55,773 nucleotides of DNA from a virus. The DNA lies in the IMG/VR virus record IMGVR_UViG_3300047564_005519, positions 1 through 55,773 of that record, one strand, 5' to 3'. Shown here piece after piece: positions 1 through 11,200 of this stretch. Under the pieces are notes generated by a model. That model had not been told where the DNA came from. It saw nothing but the letters and a program-made list of their open reading frames with translations, and did no database searches. Position numbers and translations under genes: made by a program. Numbering within the stretch: the first letter of the stretch is position 1; each line of letters begins with the position of its first letter.

Positions 1-1790
1 AACAAGGTTTAGGATCACTTGATGAAAGTGGCGTAGCTAAAGCTATTGCAGAAGTTTATAAAATAGCTGGCACTGGTGCAGATATAGATTTAGAAAAACT
101 CGGTAGAGCTCCAGTTGCAGCAATGGGTAGAATGATGGGGTTTACTAGAGCAATTGGATCTATGGATCAAGATACTATTTTAGGTCTTGATCAATTTCTC
201 TTAGAAGGAAAACTTAATAAACACGATGCAGAGCTAACTATTAGGGAAATGATTGCTGGCATGGAAGATGCTTTGAAAGGTGTTTCAGACGGACGTTTTT
301 CTGCAATTCGAGACAGAGCTGAAGTTGAAGCTGAATTAACAAAATTTAAGACAGCTTTAAATGATGGTGATGACGCAATTAGAAAAGCTTTATCAGATAG
401 TATAGCATTAAATAAAAATCATAAGTTTGCAACCCTATCAAAATTAAACGCAATTGCTGAAACTACTGATCTTAATTTAGGAATAATAGCAAAAGGTGGA
501 TATGGAAGAATGGCTTCCAATCCAATTCTTGCTACAGTGAGAACTTCATTGGAAGAAGATACCTTAGCTGATTTTATTGTCAAAAAACATGCTGACTCAT
601 TAGCTGAAGCAAATGCATTAACAGCTAAAATGATGAAAGAGCTTTCTGATCCGGATATTGCAAATCATGCTGCGAGGATGATGGCTATAGGTGAAGAGAT
701 TTTTGCTGATATCGACAGGGCTGCTCAGCTGAGGGGAGTAACCCGTAGAGGACTATTTGATGCGTTGGATCAACAGGGTGCAAAACTTGGATTCGATGTT
801 GCTTCGTTAAGATATGTGGCAAGTGCAGTTGGAGTTGACGAGATGAGCACTAAAGCTCACCAATTGCACAGGGAAATGATGGCAAATAGGCAATTAAGAA
901 GAATAAATTATTATACTTCTATGGATCAAAGTAATGCTAATAATATTTTTATGGGATCTCTTCAAGGAGATCCTGAATTCTATCAATATAATGATGATAT
1001 TTTAAGAAGTCAAGCTAGAGAAGCATTAGACTCAACATATGATACTACAGAAAGAAATATATTAAAAGTATTAGCTGATCAAAGTGAAGAAATTTCTGAT
1101 CCAGCAGAATTGAGATTCGCTAATCTGCAAGCAGATATTATTAGATCTAGAATTGAGCAAGCTAAACTTCAGGCAGAAGGATTCAGAGATGCTGGAGCTG
1201 GAACCGATATAACAGCGGATGAGATGAGAAATCTACTTGACACTGAAGGAGCAGTCGATAGCGTTGACAACATCGCTGGCACAGCTGATGACACTCGTGT
1301 TACAAGAGATATGTTACGTTCGATTACACCTGATGATGAAGGTAATCTTCCGTCAATATTTAATAAAGCAAATTATAAAAGATTTTCTAAAGATATGTTT
1401 AAAGATGGTGGTGACTTAGCTGATCTTGTCACTAACCCATTGGTCAGGAAAGGTGCTGCTGGTTTAGGGGCACTAGTAGTTGGCAGCTTTGCTTATTCGG
1501 CATTTAAAGATAGATCCAATGATGACGTAGAAGGTCCTCCATTGCTACCTGGTGGCTCATCTTATGAAGGTAATTTTCCTTCTAGGGCACCTGAAATTGG
1601 AGATTTTGCTGGACAAGGCTATTCTCCTGGTGTCAATTATAAGGTTTCATTATATGGTAATAGGAAGGCTGTCCAGCAGTTTACAAATGAGGCTGGCGGG
1701 CTTGTAAATGGTAATATTGATACTACTATGTATAACAGGATTTCAAGCATGAAGCAAGACCCATATTCTGCGTTAGCTTCTTCATATTAG
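1..1790 (+). CDS. Large helical virion protein, C-terminal part (5' truncated)
   Basis: The frame is open from position 3, so the gene begins before the window; 595 residues are visible and the ATG at 123 is probably internal. The protein is alanine-, aspartate- and lysine-rich and predicted mostly helical. One hydrophobic Gly/Ala/Val segment lies near visible residues 476-500, followed by a Gly/Pro-rich tail. I see no enzymatic motif. It lies directly upstream of a small Ser/Lys/Asn-rich gene and the giant baseplate hub gene, which in contractile-tailed phages is where tape-measure or internal virion proteins sit. A tape-measure C-terminus or another structural protein is therefore the best guess. 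This rests on position and composition, not on family recognition. Confidence 0.5.
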   Translation, partial: QGLGSLDESGVAKAIAEVYKIAGTGADIDLEKLGRAPVAAMGRMMGFTRAIGSMDQDTILGLDQFLLEGKLNKHDAELTIREMIAGMEDALKGVSDGRFSAIRDRAEVEAELTKFKTALNDGDDAIRKALSDSIALNKNHKFATLSKLNAIAETTDLNLGIIAKGGYGRMASNPILATVRTSLEEDTLADFIVKKHADSLAEANALTAKMMKELSDPDIANHAARMMAIGEEIFADIDRAAQLRGVTRRGLFDALDQQGAKLGFDVASLRYVASAVGVDEMSTKAHQLHREMMANRQLRRINYYTSMDQSNANNIFMGSLQGDPEFYQYNDDILRSQAREALDSTYDTTERNILKVLADQSEEISDPAELRFANLQADIIRSRIEQAKLQAEGFRDAGAGTDITADEMRNLLDTEGAVDSVDNIAGTADDTRVTRDMLRSITPDDEGNLPSIFNKANYKRFSKDMFKDGGDLADLVTNPLVRKGAAGLGALVVGSFAYSAFKDRSNDDVEGPPLLPGGSSYEGNFPSRAPEIGDFAGQGYSPGVNYKVSLYGNRKAVQQFTNEAGGLVNGNIDTTMYNRISSMKQDPYSALASSY

Positions 1791-1801
1791 GTTGGGATTA
1801 G

Positions 1802-2242
1802 ATGATTGGTAGTATTGTTCAGCAGAACAAATCTTTAAGCGACGCTGGAAAAACGCCAAAAGATACATCACCGAGATTAGATGCCGCAAAAAAGGCTTCA
1901 GCTAAAGTATCATCTGAAAAAGTTACAGCTAAAGAAGCCGTTGGCGATTCTCGTGGACAAGTTTCCAGAAGTACAAATAATAAAATGAAAGGTTCTTTCC
2001 AGGGTCTAAACACTAGCCCTGGAACAGTTCTTCAGTTTAAAAATACTGGTTATGATTCAAAGATTAATCAATTAAAAAGATATAATAAATCTTTCCAGTC
2101 TATTTCTAATGGAAATTTTGGTTCTAATTCTTTTACTTCTAATAAAAGTTATAGTATAATGAACAATTATAGTTCTGTGTCAGCTGAGAATTCTTCTAGT
2201 GACAGATTAGGTAAAATAGTTAAAAATAATATGATGTTTTAA
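1802..2242 (+). CDS. Small Ser/Lys/Asn-rich protein of the tail operon
   Basis: The product has 146 residues, is basic and low in complexity, and is rich in serine, lysine, asparagine and threonine. It has no membrane segment and no motif I recognise. The gene starts 11 bases after the previous stop and ends 14 bases before the hub gene, so it is surely co-transcribed with the tail genes. The N-terminal third (Lys/Ala/Ser) and the C-terminal third (Asn/Ser/Tyr) differ in composition, and the protein may be partly disordered. A connector, chaperone or minor virion protein is possible. Nothing in the sequence settles this. Confidence 0.6.
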   Translation: MIGSIVQQNKSLSDAGKTPKDTSPRLDAAKKASAKVSSEKVTAKEAVGDSRGQVSRSTNNKMKGSFQGLNTSPGTVLQFKNTGYDSKINQLKRYNKSFQSISNGNFGSNSFTSNKSYSIMNNYSSVSAENSSSDRLGKIVKNNMMF

Positions 2243-2256
2243 GCGGAGCAATTTGA

Positions 2257-5200
2257 ATGCCAGCAAATAATGATACTACTCTCTATATTCTAAGTATGCT
2301 CTATACATATAATGCTTTTGGCGTTGAAGATGAGCAGTATATTAAACAAGTAATAGATATACTTGAGTTGAAAAATAACTATTTCTTCGATGTAGAAGCC
2401 GATAATGCTGGACTTAGAGCTAGAAGGAAAAGCTTTTTACAGGGAACCTATAGCCCACCATCTGAGGCGTCAGCTACCGCCGCTCCTGCGCTGTCAGAGA
2501 ATGGTTCTAAAATATTCTTTACAACGACAATGGAAGCCCCTAAAACTGATGAGTTTGCTAGATTTGCACTTAGTACAGTTATAACTAAATGGCTAGGATT
2601 AAGCACTCTTTTTAGTGAAGCAAATTTAGCTGAACTTGAAGATAAAACTGGTACAACTGGATCAGGATGGAATATAGATCAAGCCTTCCAAAACTTTATA
2701 TTTCAAGAATACTATTTATTAGATGAAAATATTGATTTATTTAGTTTATTATGTGTTAATAGATTAAAAATTTGGTTAGGAATTTGGCAACAAAATGGCA
2801 CGGTAAGTCCTGATCTAGCATTTGTAGAAGAATCAAAAACTATTAGTGAATTTACAGTAATAGAAGGAGAAGATGAACAATCTGATCCTACAGGTTCCAC
2901 TAATACTACAACCGCTAATAATCTTTCCTTTGATGGTTCTAATAATCTTATTTTTATATGGGATAAAGTATTTAGCACTCAAGTAACAGGTTATGAAGCT
3001 GGATTTGATAATATTCACAAAGTTTCTTTTATTAATAGATCTCCATCTTCAGATCAAAAAAATTCATTCTATCGTGTTTTTTCTAAGATAAGTTCTGATA
3101 TTTTAGATGAAAATCAACCAACAAAAGCAATGTTGTCTTCTTTTGGCGGAATTGTAAATAGACTTATTTCTTTTGGATTTTTTGAACTAGCTTCATATGC
3201 GTATGAAATTTCAGAATTCGCTAAGAAAAGATCTGCCAATGTATCCTCTGTCCAAAAGTCCGCTTTTGAATTTATAGATCCAGCAGTCGATCAAGTTTGG
3301 ATAGATAAACTTATTCAAGTTGAATATATAATAAGGAAAGATCCTGTTTTATTCTATAACATTATTAATTATTTCCCAAGTTTAGCAATATTCATATTAG
3401 ATGCACTCACTATAACATCAGACTACTCAAATGGTGGTTTAGGTGGTGGATCTGAAGATATCTTAAATGATCCTGAAGCATTCTTAGATTCTTTAGAAAA
3501 AGCTTTTGGAATGGAAAATGGTAAAGCAGTTTTTACATTAGCTAATCGTTTTACGAATACAGCTAAAAGGATTAAGGATGTCATTGAGAGTTCCCCATAT
3601 CGTGACAATACTCCTCCAGAAAATCCTGATATCTTTCATTTGCGTCTAGGTGCTGCTAACTTTTATGTTCCACCATTAACAATTGATATTAATTCTAGTT
3701 TTAAAGCTGGAAGTTTAATGGGAGCTGCATTACGTCAGAGGAGTAGCCCTAAGTTTAATTCTGGCTATAAAGAAACAACTATTAGAATGAAATTGTTTTT
3801 CCCTAATTATGAAGAGATATGGGGAATCACAATAGACGATGCTTCTAGTATAACTTTAAATGAAGATTTTAAAATTGATTTTAGAGCTAATGGCGATTCT
3901 GACGCAAAGATAGATAAGTTCTTGTCTTCTCTTCGTGGACTTGTAGCTGCTTTTAAGTATTCTCCATTCCTACCTATTAAGAATCACTACCTTAACAGTG
4001 TTCATGGGATTACGGCTGTTGGATTGTCATCAATGACAATTGCAACTATCCCGAATTTCCCATTTGCTCTTGCTGTTGATTTAGAGCTTGTAAACTTTAA
4101 TCATAAACCATTCTTGCCGATGATAACTGATTTTAATCAAGCAATTCATTGGGGTAAATATCGCCAATATATGGGTAAGGCAGCTGGGCATTTAAGTAAA
4201 TATGTTAGTGAAGAATTTTTGTTAAAAACAACCGATCTAAAAGAAACAGATGCTTTCCCATCTGAGGGAATACTAGACGGAAGTGCTATTGATCCAGATA
4301 ATCCTCCTGATTCTAATGATATTGTTATAACAGAAGCTGGTGAATATAGACCATTTCAGGCATTAGATAGCACTACACTAAAGGAGAGCTTGTTACTACC
4401 GGAACTTTTAGCTGCAGAAGCAGCTGGTGATGTATTGAAAACAAATATTCTTAGTGAATGGCGAAATGGTAATCACTTAACATTATTCTCTCCAGCTGAA
4501 GCACAAACTAAGATGTATTTGCCAAGCACTTCTTCTTTTAGAAATGAAGAAGAAAAGATTATGACTGATCTTGGTGAAAGTTTTTGGGATTCACTTTTAA
4601 AGAAGATTGGCATTGATGTTAATCAATCCGCATCATATGGAATTTCATTAGCAGAGACAGTAGATATTTCTAGGGAGAATGCGTACAATCCTTCTATTTT
4701 TAAAACTATTACAGATTTAAATCAAATATGGACTGCAGGTGCAAATCCAAATTCTCAACAAGATTCAATTTACGAATTTTTAACAACTACATTCATTCAA
4801 CAAAACTCTTCTACTTTTCCAAATACAGATGAAGGAAAAGCAGTTAAAGCATGGTTTAAGGATAGAAATAACCCGTACGACGCTGGCTATACGGAACAAC
4901 TTAGTTATATTTTCCAGGGTCAATATATCACAGCTTCCCTATACGCCGTTAAGAATGCTTTTGAGGAAACGGCTAATAATCCAAAGAGTATGCTAGATTT
5001 CTTGATTGATAATCATATAGCTAATATTGAAGGAACAACTGGTCAAGCACCAGACTACGATAAAGTGAAGCAAGAATTTTCTCGAGCTTTCAATGTTGTT
5101 ATGTATGAAAATTTCTTTAGGAGTGGCCCTGTACAAGCTTTGATGGAAGCTTCTAGACTTAAATCTGGACATATTCTTTTTAGAGAATGGGAAGTACCAA

Positions 5201-8200
5201 TGTTGCGGGTCGATTTAGACCCAAATTCAGTTATCATTAATGGTGTCACAGTTTCACTTGGTAATAGTTTAGTAAAACTTCAAGTCCAAATGTTAGATGA
5301 ACCAACTTATCAGCACATTGGCGGCAGAGATAGCTACATCAATATTTCAATGACGGTTATTGGTGAAAAAGAATTGGTTAAACTTAAAAAAGTTTTTGAT
5401 CATATTTCTGGATTAGCTAGATTAGAGCACAGTACTGGTGTTATTGGATTCTTAGGTATTAAAAATATTATTACGGCCTTAGCTGGAATTAAGTATGTGA
5501 TGCCGCTTAACTATAGTGTTAATACTCGACCCAACTTTCCGCATGTTTATGATGTTGAATTATCTTTAGTAGACTTTGATGTTTTCCAGCAAAAAAGAGA
5601 AGAATTAAGCTCGAAGCAGCAAAGAGATTTAGTTGATCATTTTGGCACAAAGAGAAATCCATTTTTAAGAATCAAACAGCTTTGGGGATCGTTTAATGCA
5701 TATCCCGATTTCCCTCTTTCAGTTGTAGATAATTCTGGAGAGATTGTTGGTCATTTAGATCCTGACTTCTATTTCAGAAGTTTCCAAATGTTTGATCAAG
5801 ATGTGGTAAATAATCTAAGCGGACAAATTCCTAAAATTCAGAACTACGCTTTTGAAGATCCAGTTAGTACTGCTGATATTGGATTTGTCGCAACTGCAAC
5901 TGAAAAAATCAAAGAATTCATGAGACTATATAACGATAATGTTAATGGTACAAATTCTCCAGAGGTAAAAAATTCTATTCTTGAAGATATTGTTTCATGG
6001 ATGGATGAAAATCAGGTTAATAAACAAAGATTTGTTAACATTTTTTATACTATAGTTAAATCTGAGGCAGCAGATTATGCTTCTCCAACTGTTAAATATC
6101 AGCTTTTAACAGATTTTATTTCTTTTGACAGTGGCATCAATGAAGACAATCCATATGGAATGCAAGAGTTACAAGGATCGCAATTCCAGGTTGGAGACTA
6201 TTCGCCCAATGATGCATCGATGCTTTCCTCTATCGAGGCTGCTTTAGAGGGTAAATATAATTTAGTTTATTACGATGAACAATTTGGCGCTTATAAGCAG
6301 GAAGACTTTGTTAGTTTCCATCCAGATGAAGTTGATTTTCATAAGCAAATTTTCTCTATTCCAGCTTCGGATCCAAAAGCAATTGAATCAGGCAAGATAC
6401 CTTCAATACTCCATACGGCAATAGGCGTTTACTACGGATACATTGATAAAAAGAATGGAAGATTCTATTTAACTATTGCTGGTAATAATGTTAAAATGGA
6501 TGAAAATAAAAATATCCAATTTGGAACTAACTATTTCTTAGATACTCAAACTCCAGATAAGGGAACAACTCAGCCACTTAGCGGAGTTAGTGGGGTATCT
6601 GCGCTTTCCGAGTACCAGAAGCCAAATAAGGGTGATGAACCTGGTCACTGGGAAACTATGATGGTTGATACCCAGTACCGTGATGTTTCTGGTCGGATGA
6701 TCAGAGCATTCCCAACGTATATGTTATGGCTGATTGATGAAGGCGGATATTTCGCGGGAGCTAAATTATTTGACAACTTCTACGGACTCCAGTCCATTAT
6801 AGATTTTTCTGTTGTCACATCTGAAGATTTATTAGGCGATACTCTTATCTTCAGGGTTTCTAACCTTTACTCCAAGTTAACAACTAAGCCTTCTACTGAG
6901 CTATTTTCTTCAGAAGATTATAGTGGAGATAATGGTCCATTGAATCTTTCTCAGGGCATGACTGGAATTTTGGATAGATCAATAAATATGGCACGCAATA
7001 TCGCGTCAGGTATGAATGACTATGTTCCAGATATCATGAACATAAGATTAAAGCCTGGAGTAAGAGTTCACCTTAGAATGGGCTATGGTGCCAACCCTAA
7101 TGCCCTGCAGACAGTTTTTAATGGAATTATTACCAATGTTGAGCAAGGTGAAATTGTTACAGTTACTGCACAGTCTGATGCAATAGAACTTGGAGCAGTT
7201 GTTAATTCAACTGATCAAAAAGGTAGTTCAGGGAAAATAGACGGCGGAGTAGATACTGGGATGTATCTTTCTGAGCCAAGAGATTTAATGGTAAGACTTT
7301 TGTCAATGGGGGCATCTCGAGTTCGAGAAGCATTTGCTCATGCAACTAGAGGAACAGTTTTTTCTCAGAACAAATTTGGCATTAGACATTTTGGATCCAT
7401 TCTATATGAACCTCTCTCAGAAGGCGAAGCAGCAAAGAGTGATGCCATTAGAGAAAGTATTACTGGAGCAATGGGATATCATTCCACCGAAAATGGAGGA
7501 AATACATCTGATCCATCATTAGGCGCTGCTGCCGGTTTTTCCTTTAATCTTAGAAGTGGACTAGTTCCTTTGATGTCTCAAATGTGGTCTAATTTTGCTT
7601 CTCAAACAGATCTAGAAATTTTCAAAAGAAATATTTATCCAGGAAACGGTTTAGGTGTAGCACAATTCCTTGGTGGAGATATCGATGATGGGTGGTCTAC
7701 TGTATCGTCAATTGTTGAAACACAAGAAGCTAATGATAGAACTTCTGGATATTTAGGTAGATTATCTGATCAATCTTATAACGAACTGCTAATCAGATAT
7801 CAGCAAGATGATAAGAGCGCCCAAGAAACAGTGGCAAATCTTACGGCTGGTAATGCCTTAAATACTGAAGGTCACTCCTTCATGAACTTTGCTGCAAAAG
7901 GTGTTGTAGGCGGTGCTGCAGTAGCTGGTGTTGCTGCACTTTTTGGTCCAATCAGTGGAGCTGTTGCAGGCGCTGGACTTCTCGGTGTTTTAAGTGGTCG
8001 TGGCGGAACTAATCTTTTTAGAACGATGGGAATTCTTTCTGCAAATCCAGATGATGATCTTCCTGGTTTTGATGAAATTTCATTCAGAGCTCAAACATAT
8101 ATGAGAACAGTCTGGGACCTATTCCAAACCTGTGCGCGTCTACTTCCTAATTATATTGTTGCGGTTAGACCTTTCGAAGATAGATCTACAGTCTTTTATG

Positions 8201-11200
8201 GTAAACCACACTGGCTTTATACATCTGGAGTTGTTCCAGTAACAACTGGTTATCCAACAAAAGAAAAAGCTGAGGAATTAGGTTTAACCAAAGGTCCAAA
8301 AGAAATCACTCCTAATGAAGTTTTAAATAAGATTTTGGATACAATTAACAGAGATACTAATCCGTTAAGTGACTACTCTGCATTTTTTGAGGCATTTGAG
8401 CCCAATGAAACTCTTAGCTCAATGGCTAATGATATAGTTAATTCAAGTGGCATTTATGCTCCTACCCAGTATCTTGCTGGTAAAGTTATTAACTTCATGT
8501 CTTATCAATGCAAGAATTATATATCAGATAACTATGAAAAGAATTCTGATTCACAGGAAGATGGTGTTGTTATCTATCCGGAAACAAGCCTAAGAGCACA
8601 GATGCCTTTGAATAAAGCTAAAGTATATATTGGTACTCACCTTCCAGTCATACCAAGGAAAGAAGCTAGAGAAGATTCTCAAGTATGGACAAAAGTTACG
8701 GATACAATTGAGTCTCAACGTTCACTTCATAAGCAAATACCAAATCTTACTCCAAGATATCAATTCCCATATTTCTCAACAACTGAAAAAACTTTTTTAC
8801 CAAGTGGTCCAGATCTTGTCCCATTAATTGGTGGTGTTTATTTGAAGGATTTTCTTGGTGATGTTGATTTAACTCAATCTGGAGATTATCTCAAATTATC
8901 AGTAATGGAATTAGAGGAATTTCAGATAAGTAAATTTTCGTTAGCACCTGGAATTGGTGGGGATAGTCCATCAATTCAGTTAGACGTTCCTTTGAATTTT
9001 TCTGATCTTAATCAGAAAATTGAAGGAGCTTTTCCAATTGACACAACATACGTAACGATGCCTATCCCACAAACTCAAATTGGTTTTGAATTAGCTAACG
9101 CTGCGACTATTGCTGATGGAACATATAATGATTTTGAATTTCAATCAGAAAACTTTGATTTAGATTATTCAGAATGGGGCGCTCCGGAAACTCCTGAAGA
9201 TGAACAGTTTTATATTGCGATGAGATGGCCTTATCAGCCATCTGGAGTTGATCAAGATACCTTGAATGTTTGGACTTCAACATATGGACTAGATCCAGCT
9301 GGACTGTATGGAACAGCTCAAGAATATAAGGATAGAAAAGTTTTAGTTTATAACCCAAAGAATGGAAGAGCTGTTGTTTGTAGACCAGCTTATTTCTTGT
9401 GGGGCAATAATACGGCAGCAATTGGAGGATATTTTAGCGGTACAGAAATGCAAATCCAAGCGTCAGAATATGACGCTTTAGTCTCACCCGATGCGGCGTA
9501 TTTCCTTGGTGTTATTACTTATAATACAATTGAAGAAATAACCGGTCAAGCACCAATGGCTGTAGAGGAGAGTGAGGTAGTTTCTGCTGCTAGAAGGTCT
9601 GGATATAGATTTGGTCCATCTATACAAGAATGCTATATGGGCTGGGTTCCAGATTATGTGCCTGTTGGGGTAGTGGCAACGGTAGTTGCTCCAGTTGAAA
9701 CATTTAAAGAAGTAGATCCAACTACTGGTGAAGAAAAAACATTGCAAACTACAATAACTGCGGATGGTAGAACAATAACTGCTCCTGGTGCAAATAAAGC
9801 TAAAGAATTAATGATAGGCTCTGCTCCATATATTATTGGATTTGGAGGATTTAGTTCAACATCAAACACTTCAGTAGAAGTAGAAGACACAGTTGCTACA
9901 CGTCTAGCAAAACAGGGGGGAACATCCCCAACTGAGCTAACCGTTATTCGTAATCCAATGTTGGGTGATGGAAGAGGCGGAATTTCAACAAATGACCCAT
10001 TTGCTGTTATGTCATTGTTTAATGTTGAGTATTATGATGTGCAAGAATTTTATGAGTATGCCGGTAATCCAGTTAATATAGGTGATCATAAAACTTTCTT
10101 TGATGCAGTTGTTCAGGCCGATTATGGGGTTATCTCAAAAGATAAATTAAATGAATTCAAATCTGAAGATATTAGTCTTAATGCAGATAAAAGAACTAAA
10201 TTCCTTAGTGTATGGAATGTTGCTGATCTGATCAGTGTACAGGCCCGTCAATACTATGATGAAGACTATGATCCTAATGTTTCGGTAATTGCTGGTAATG
10301 GAAGAACTCTGATGGAAGCTCAGGAAATTTGGGATCAATTTAGAGCAGAATATCACACTTATGAAAGTGTAAAAAAAATCTTTGCAGATATCTTTGGATT
10401 AAATCCTGACAGTGAAGAAGAGTTTCCTCAATTATTTAAAGCTATTATCACTGGTGATGACACTCGTGATACTGGGTTAAGTACTTTATATAATAGTAAA
10501 GATGGATTACAGGATGAATTTGGAATTCTACTTGGATCAGATTATGTAAGCGGACTTTCTGTTGGTAGTCCGACTTCTCACATTGAAAATGATTATCAAA
10601 ATCAATATCTTGAGGCATTAGATTTTATGGCCAGAAATTTAGTTGACGCACCATTAGATAAGGGTGGGTTAATTAAATATTATGAAAATATTATGAAAAC
10701 TAATTTCTTAAGAATTTATGAAAACTTTTTCTCTGGACAAAACATCGAAAATATTTTTGGGTTTAGTTTAGAAGCTGAAGATGGCGCCCTTAATGCTCCC
10801 GTTAATGCTAAAACTTTATTGCACGATAATATTAATAGTCCTAAGCAACTTTTCTTGTTGATGGTTGGTATCTTCCGTCAAAGAATGTGGGAAGATCCTT
10901 ATGCAAGAGCATGGCTAGTTTTGAAGCCAGACAGAATCAGTAGTTGGGCTCCATGGAGCGATGGTAACGGCTGGTCATTTAGACCTGTAGATAAGATTTT
11001 CAGAGCATTTATTGATCCTTATCAAGACTATGCTAAATCCAGTAAGAAGGCAAAGTTTTTGGAACTTCTCGTTAAAACAAGGGGTGAAGGAAATAGTTCT
11101 GGAACTGTATATGGTGAGGTTCTCAATGATGTTGGAACTTTTGTAAATAGAACAGTTGGACCATTAGTTGGTGCATTAGGCGGTGCTTTAGGCGGACTAT

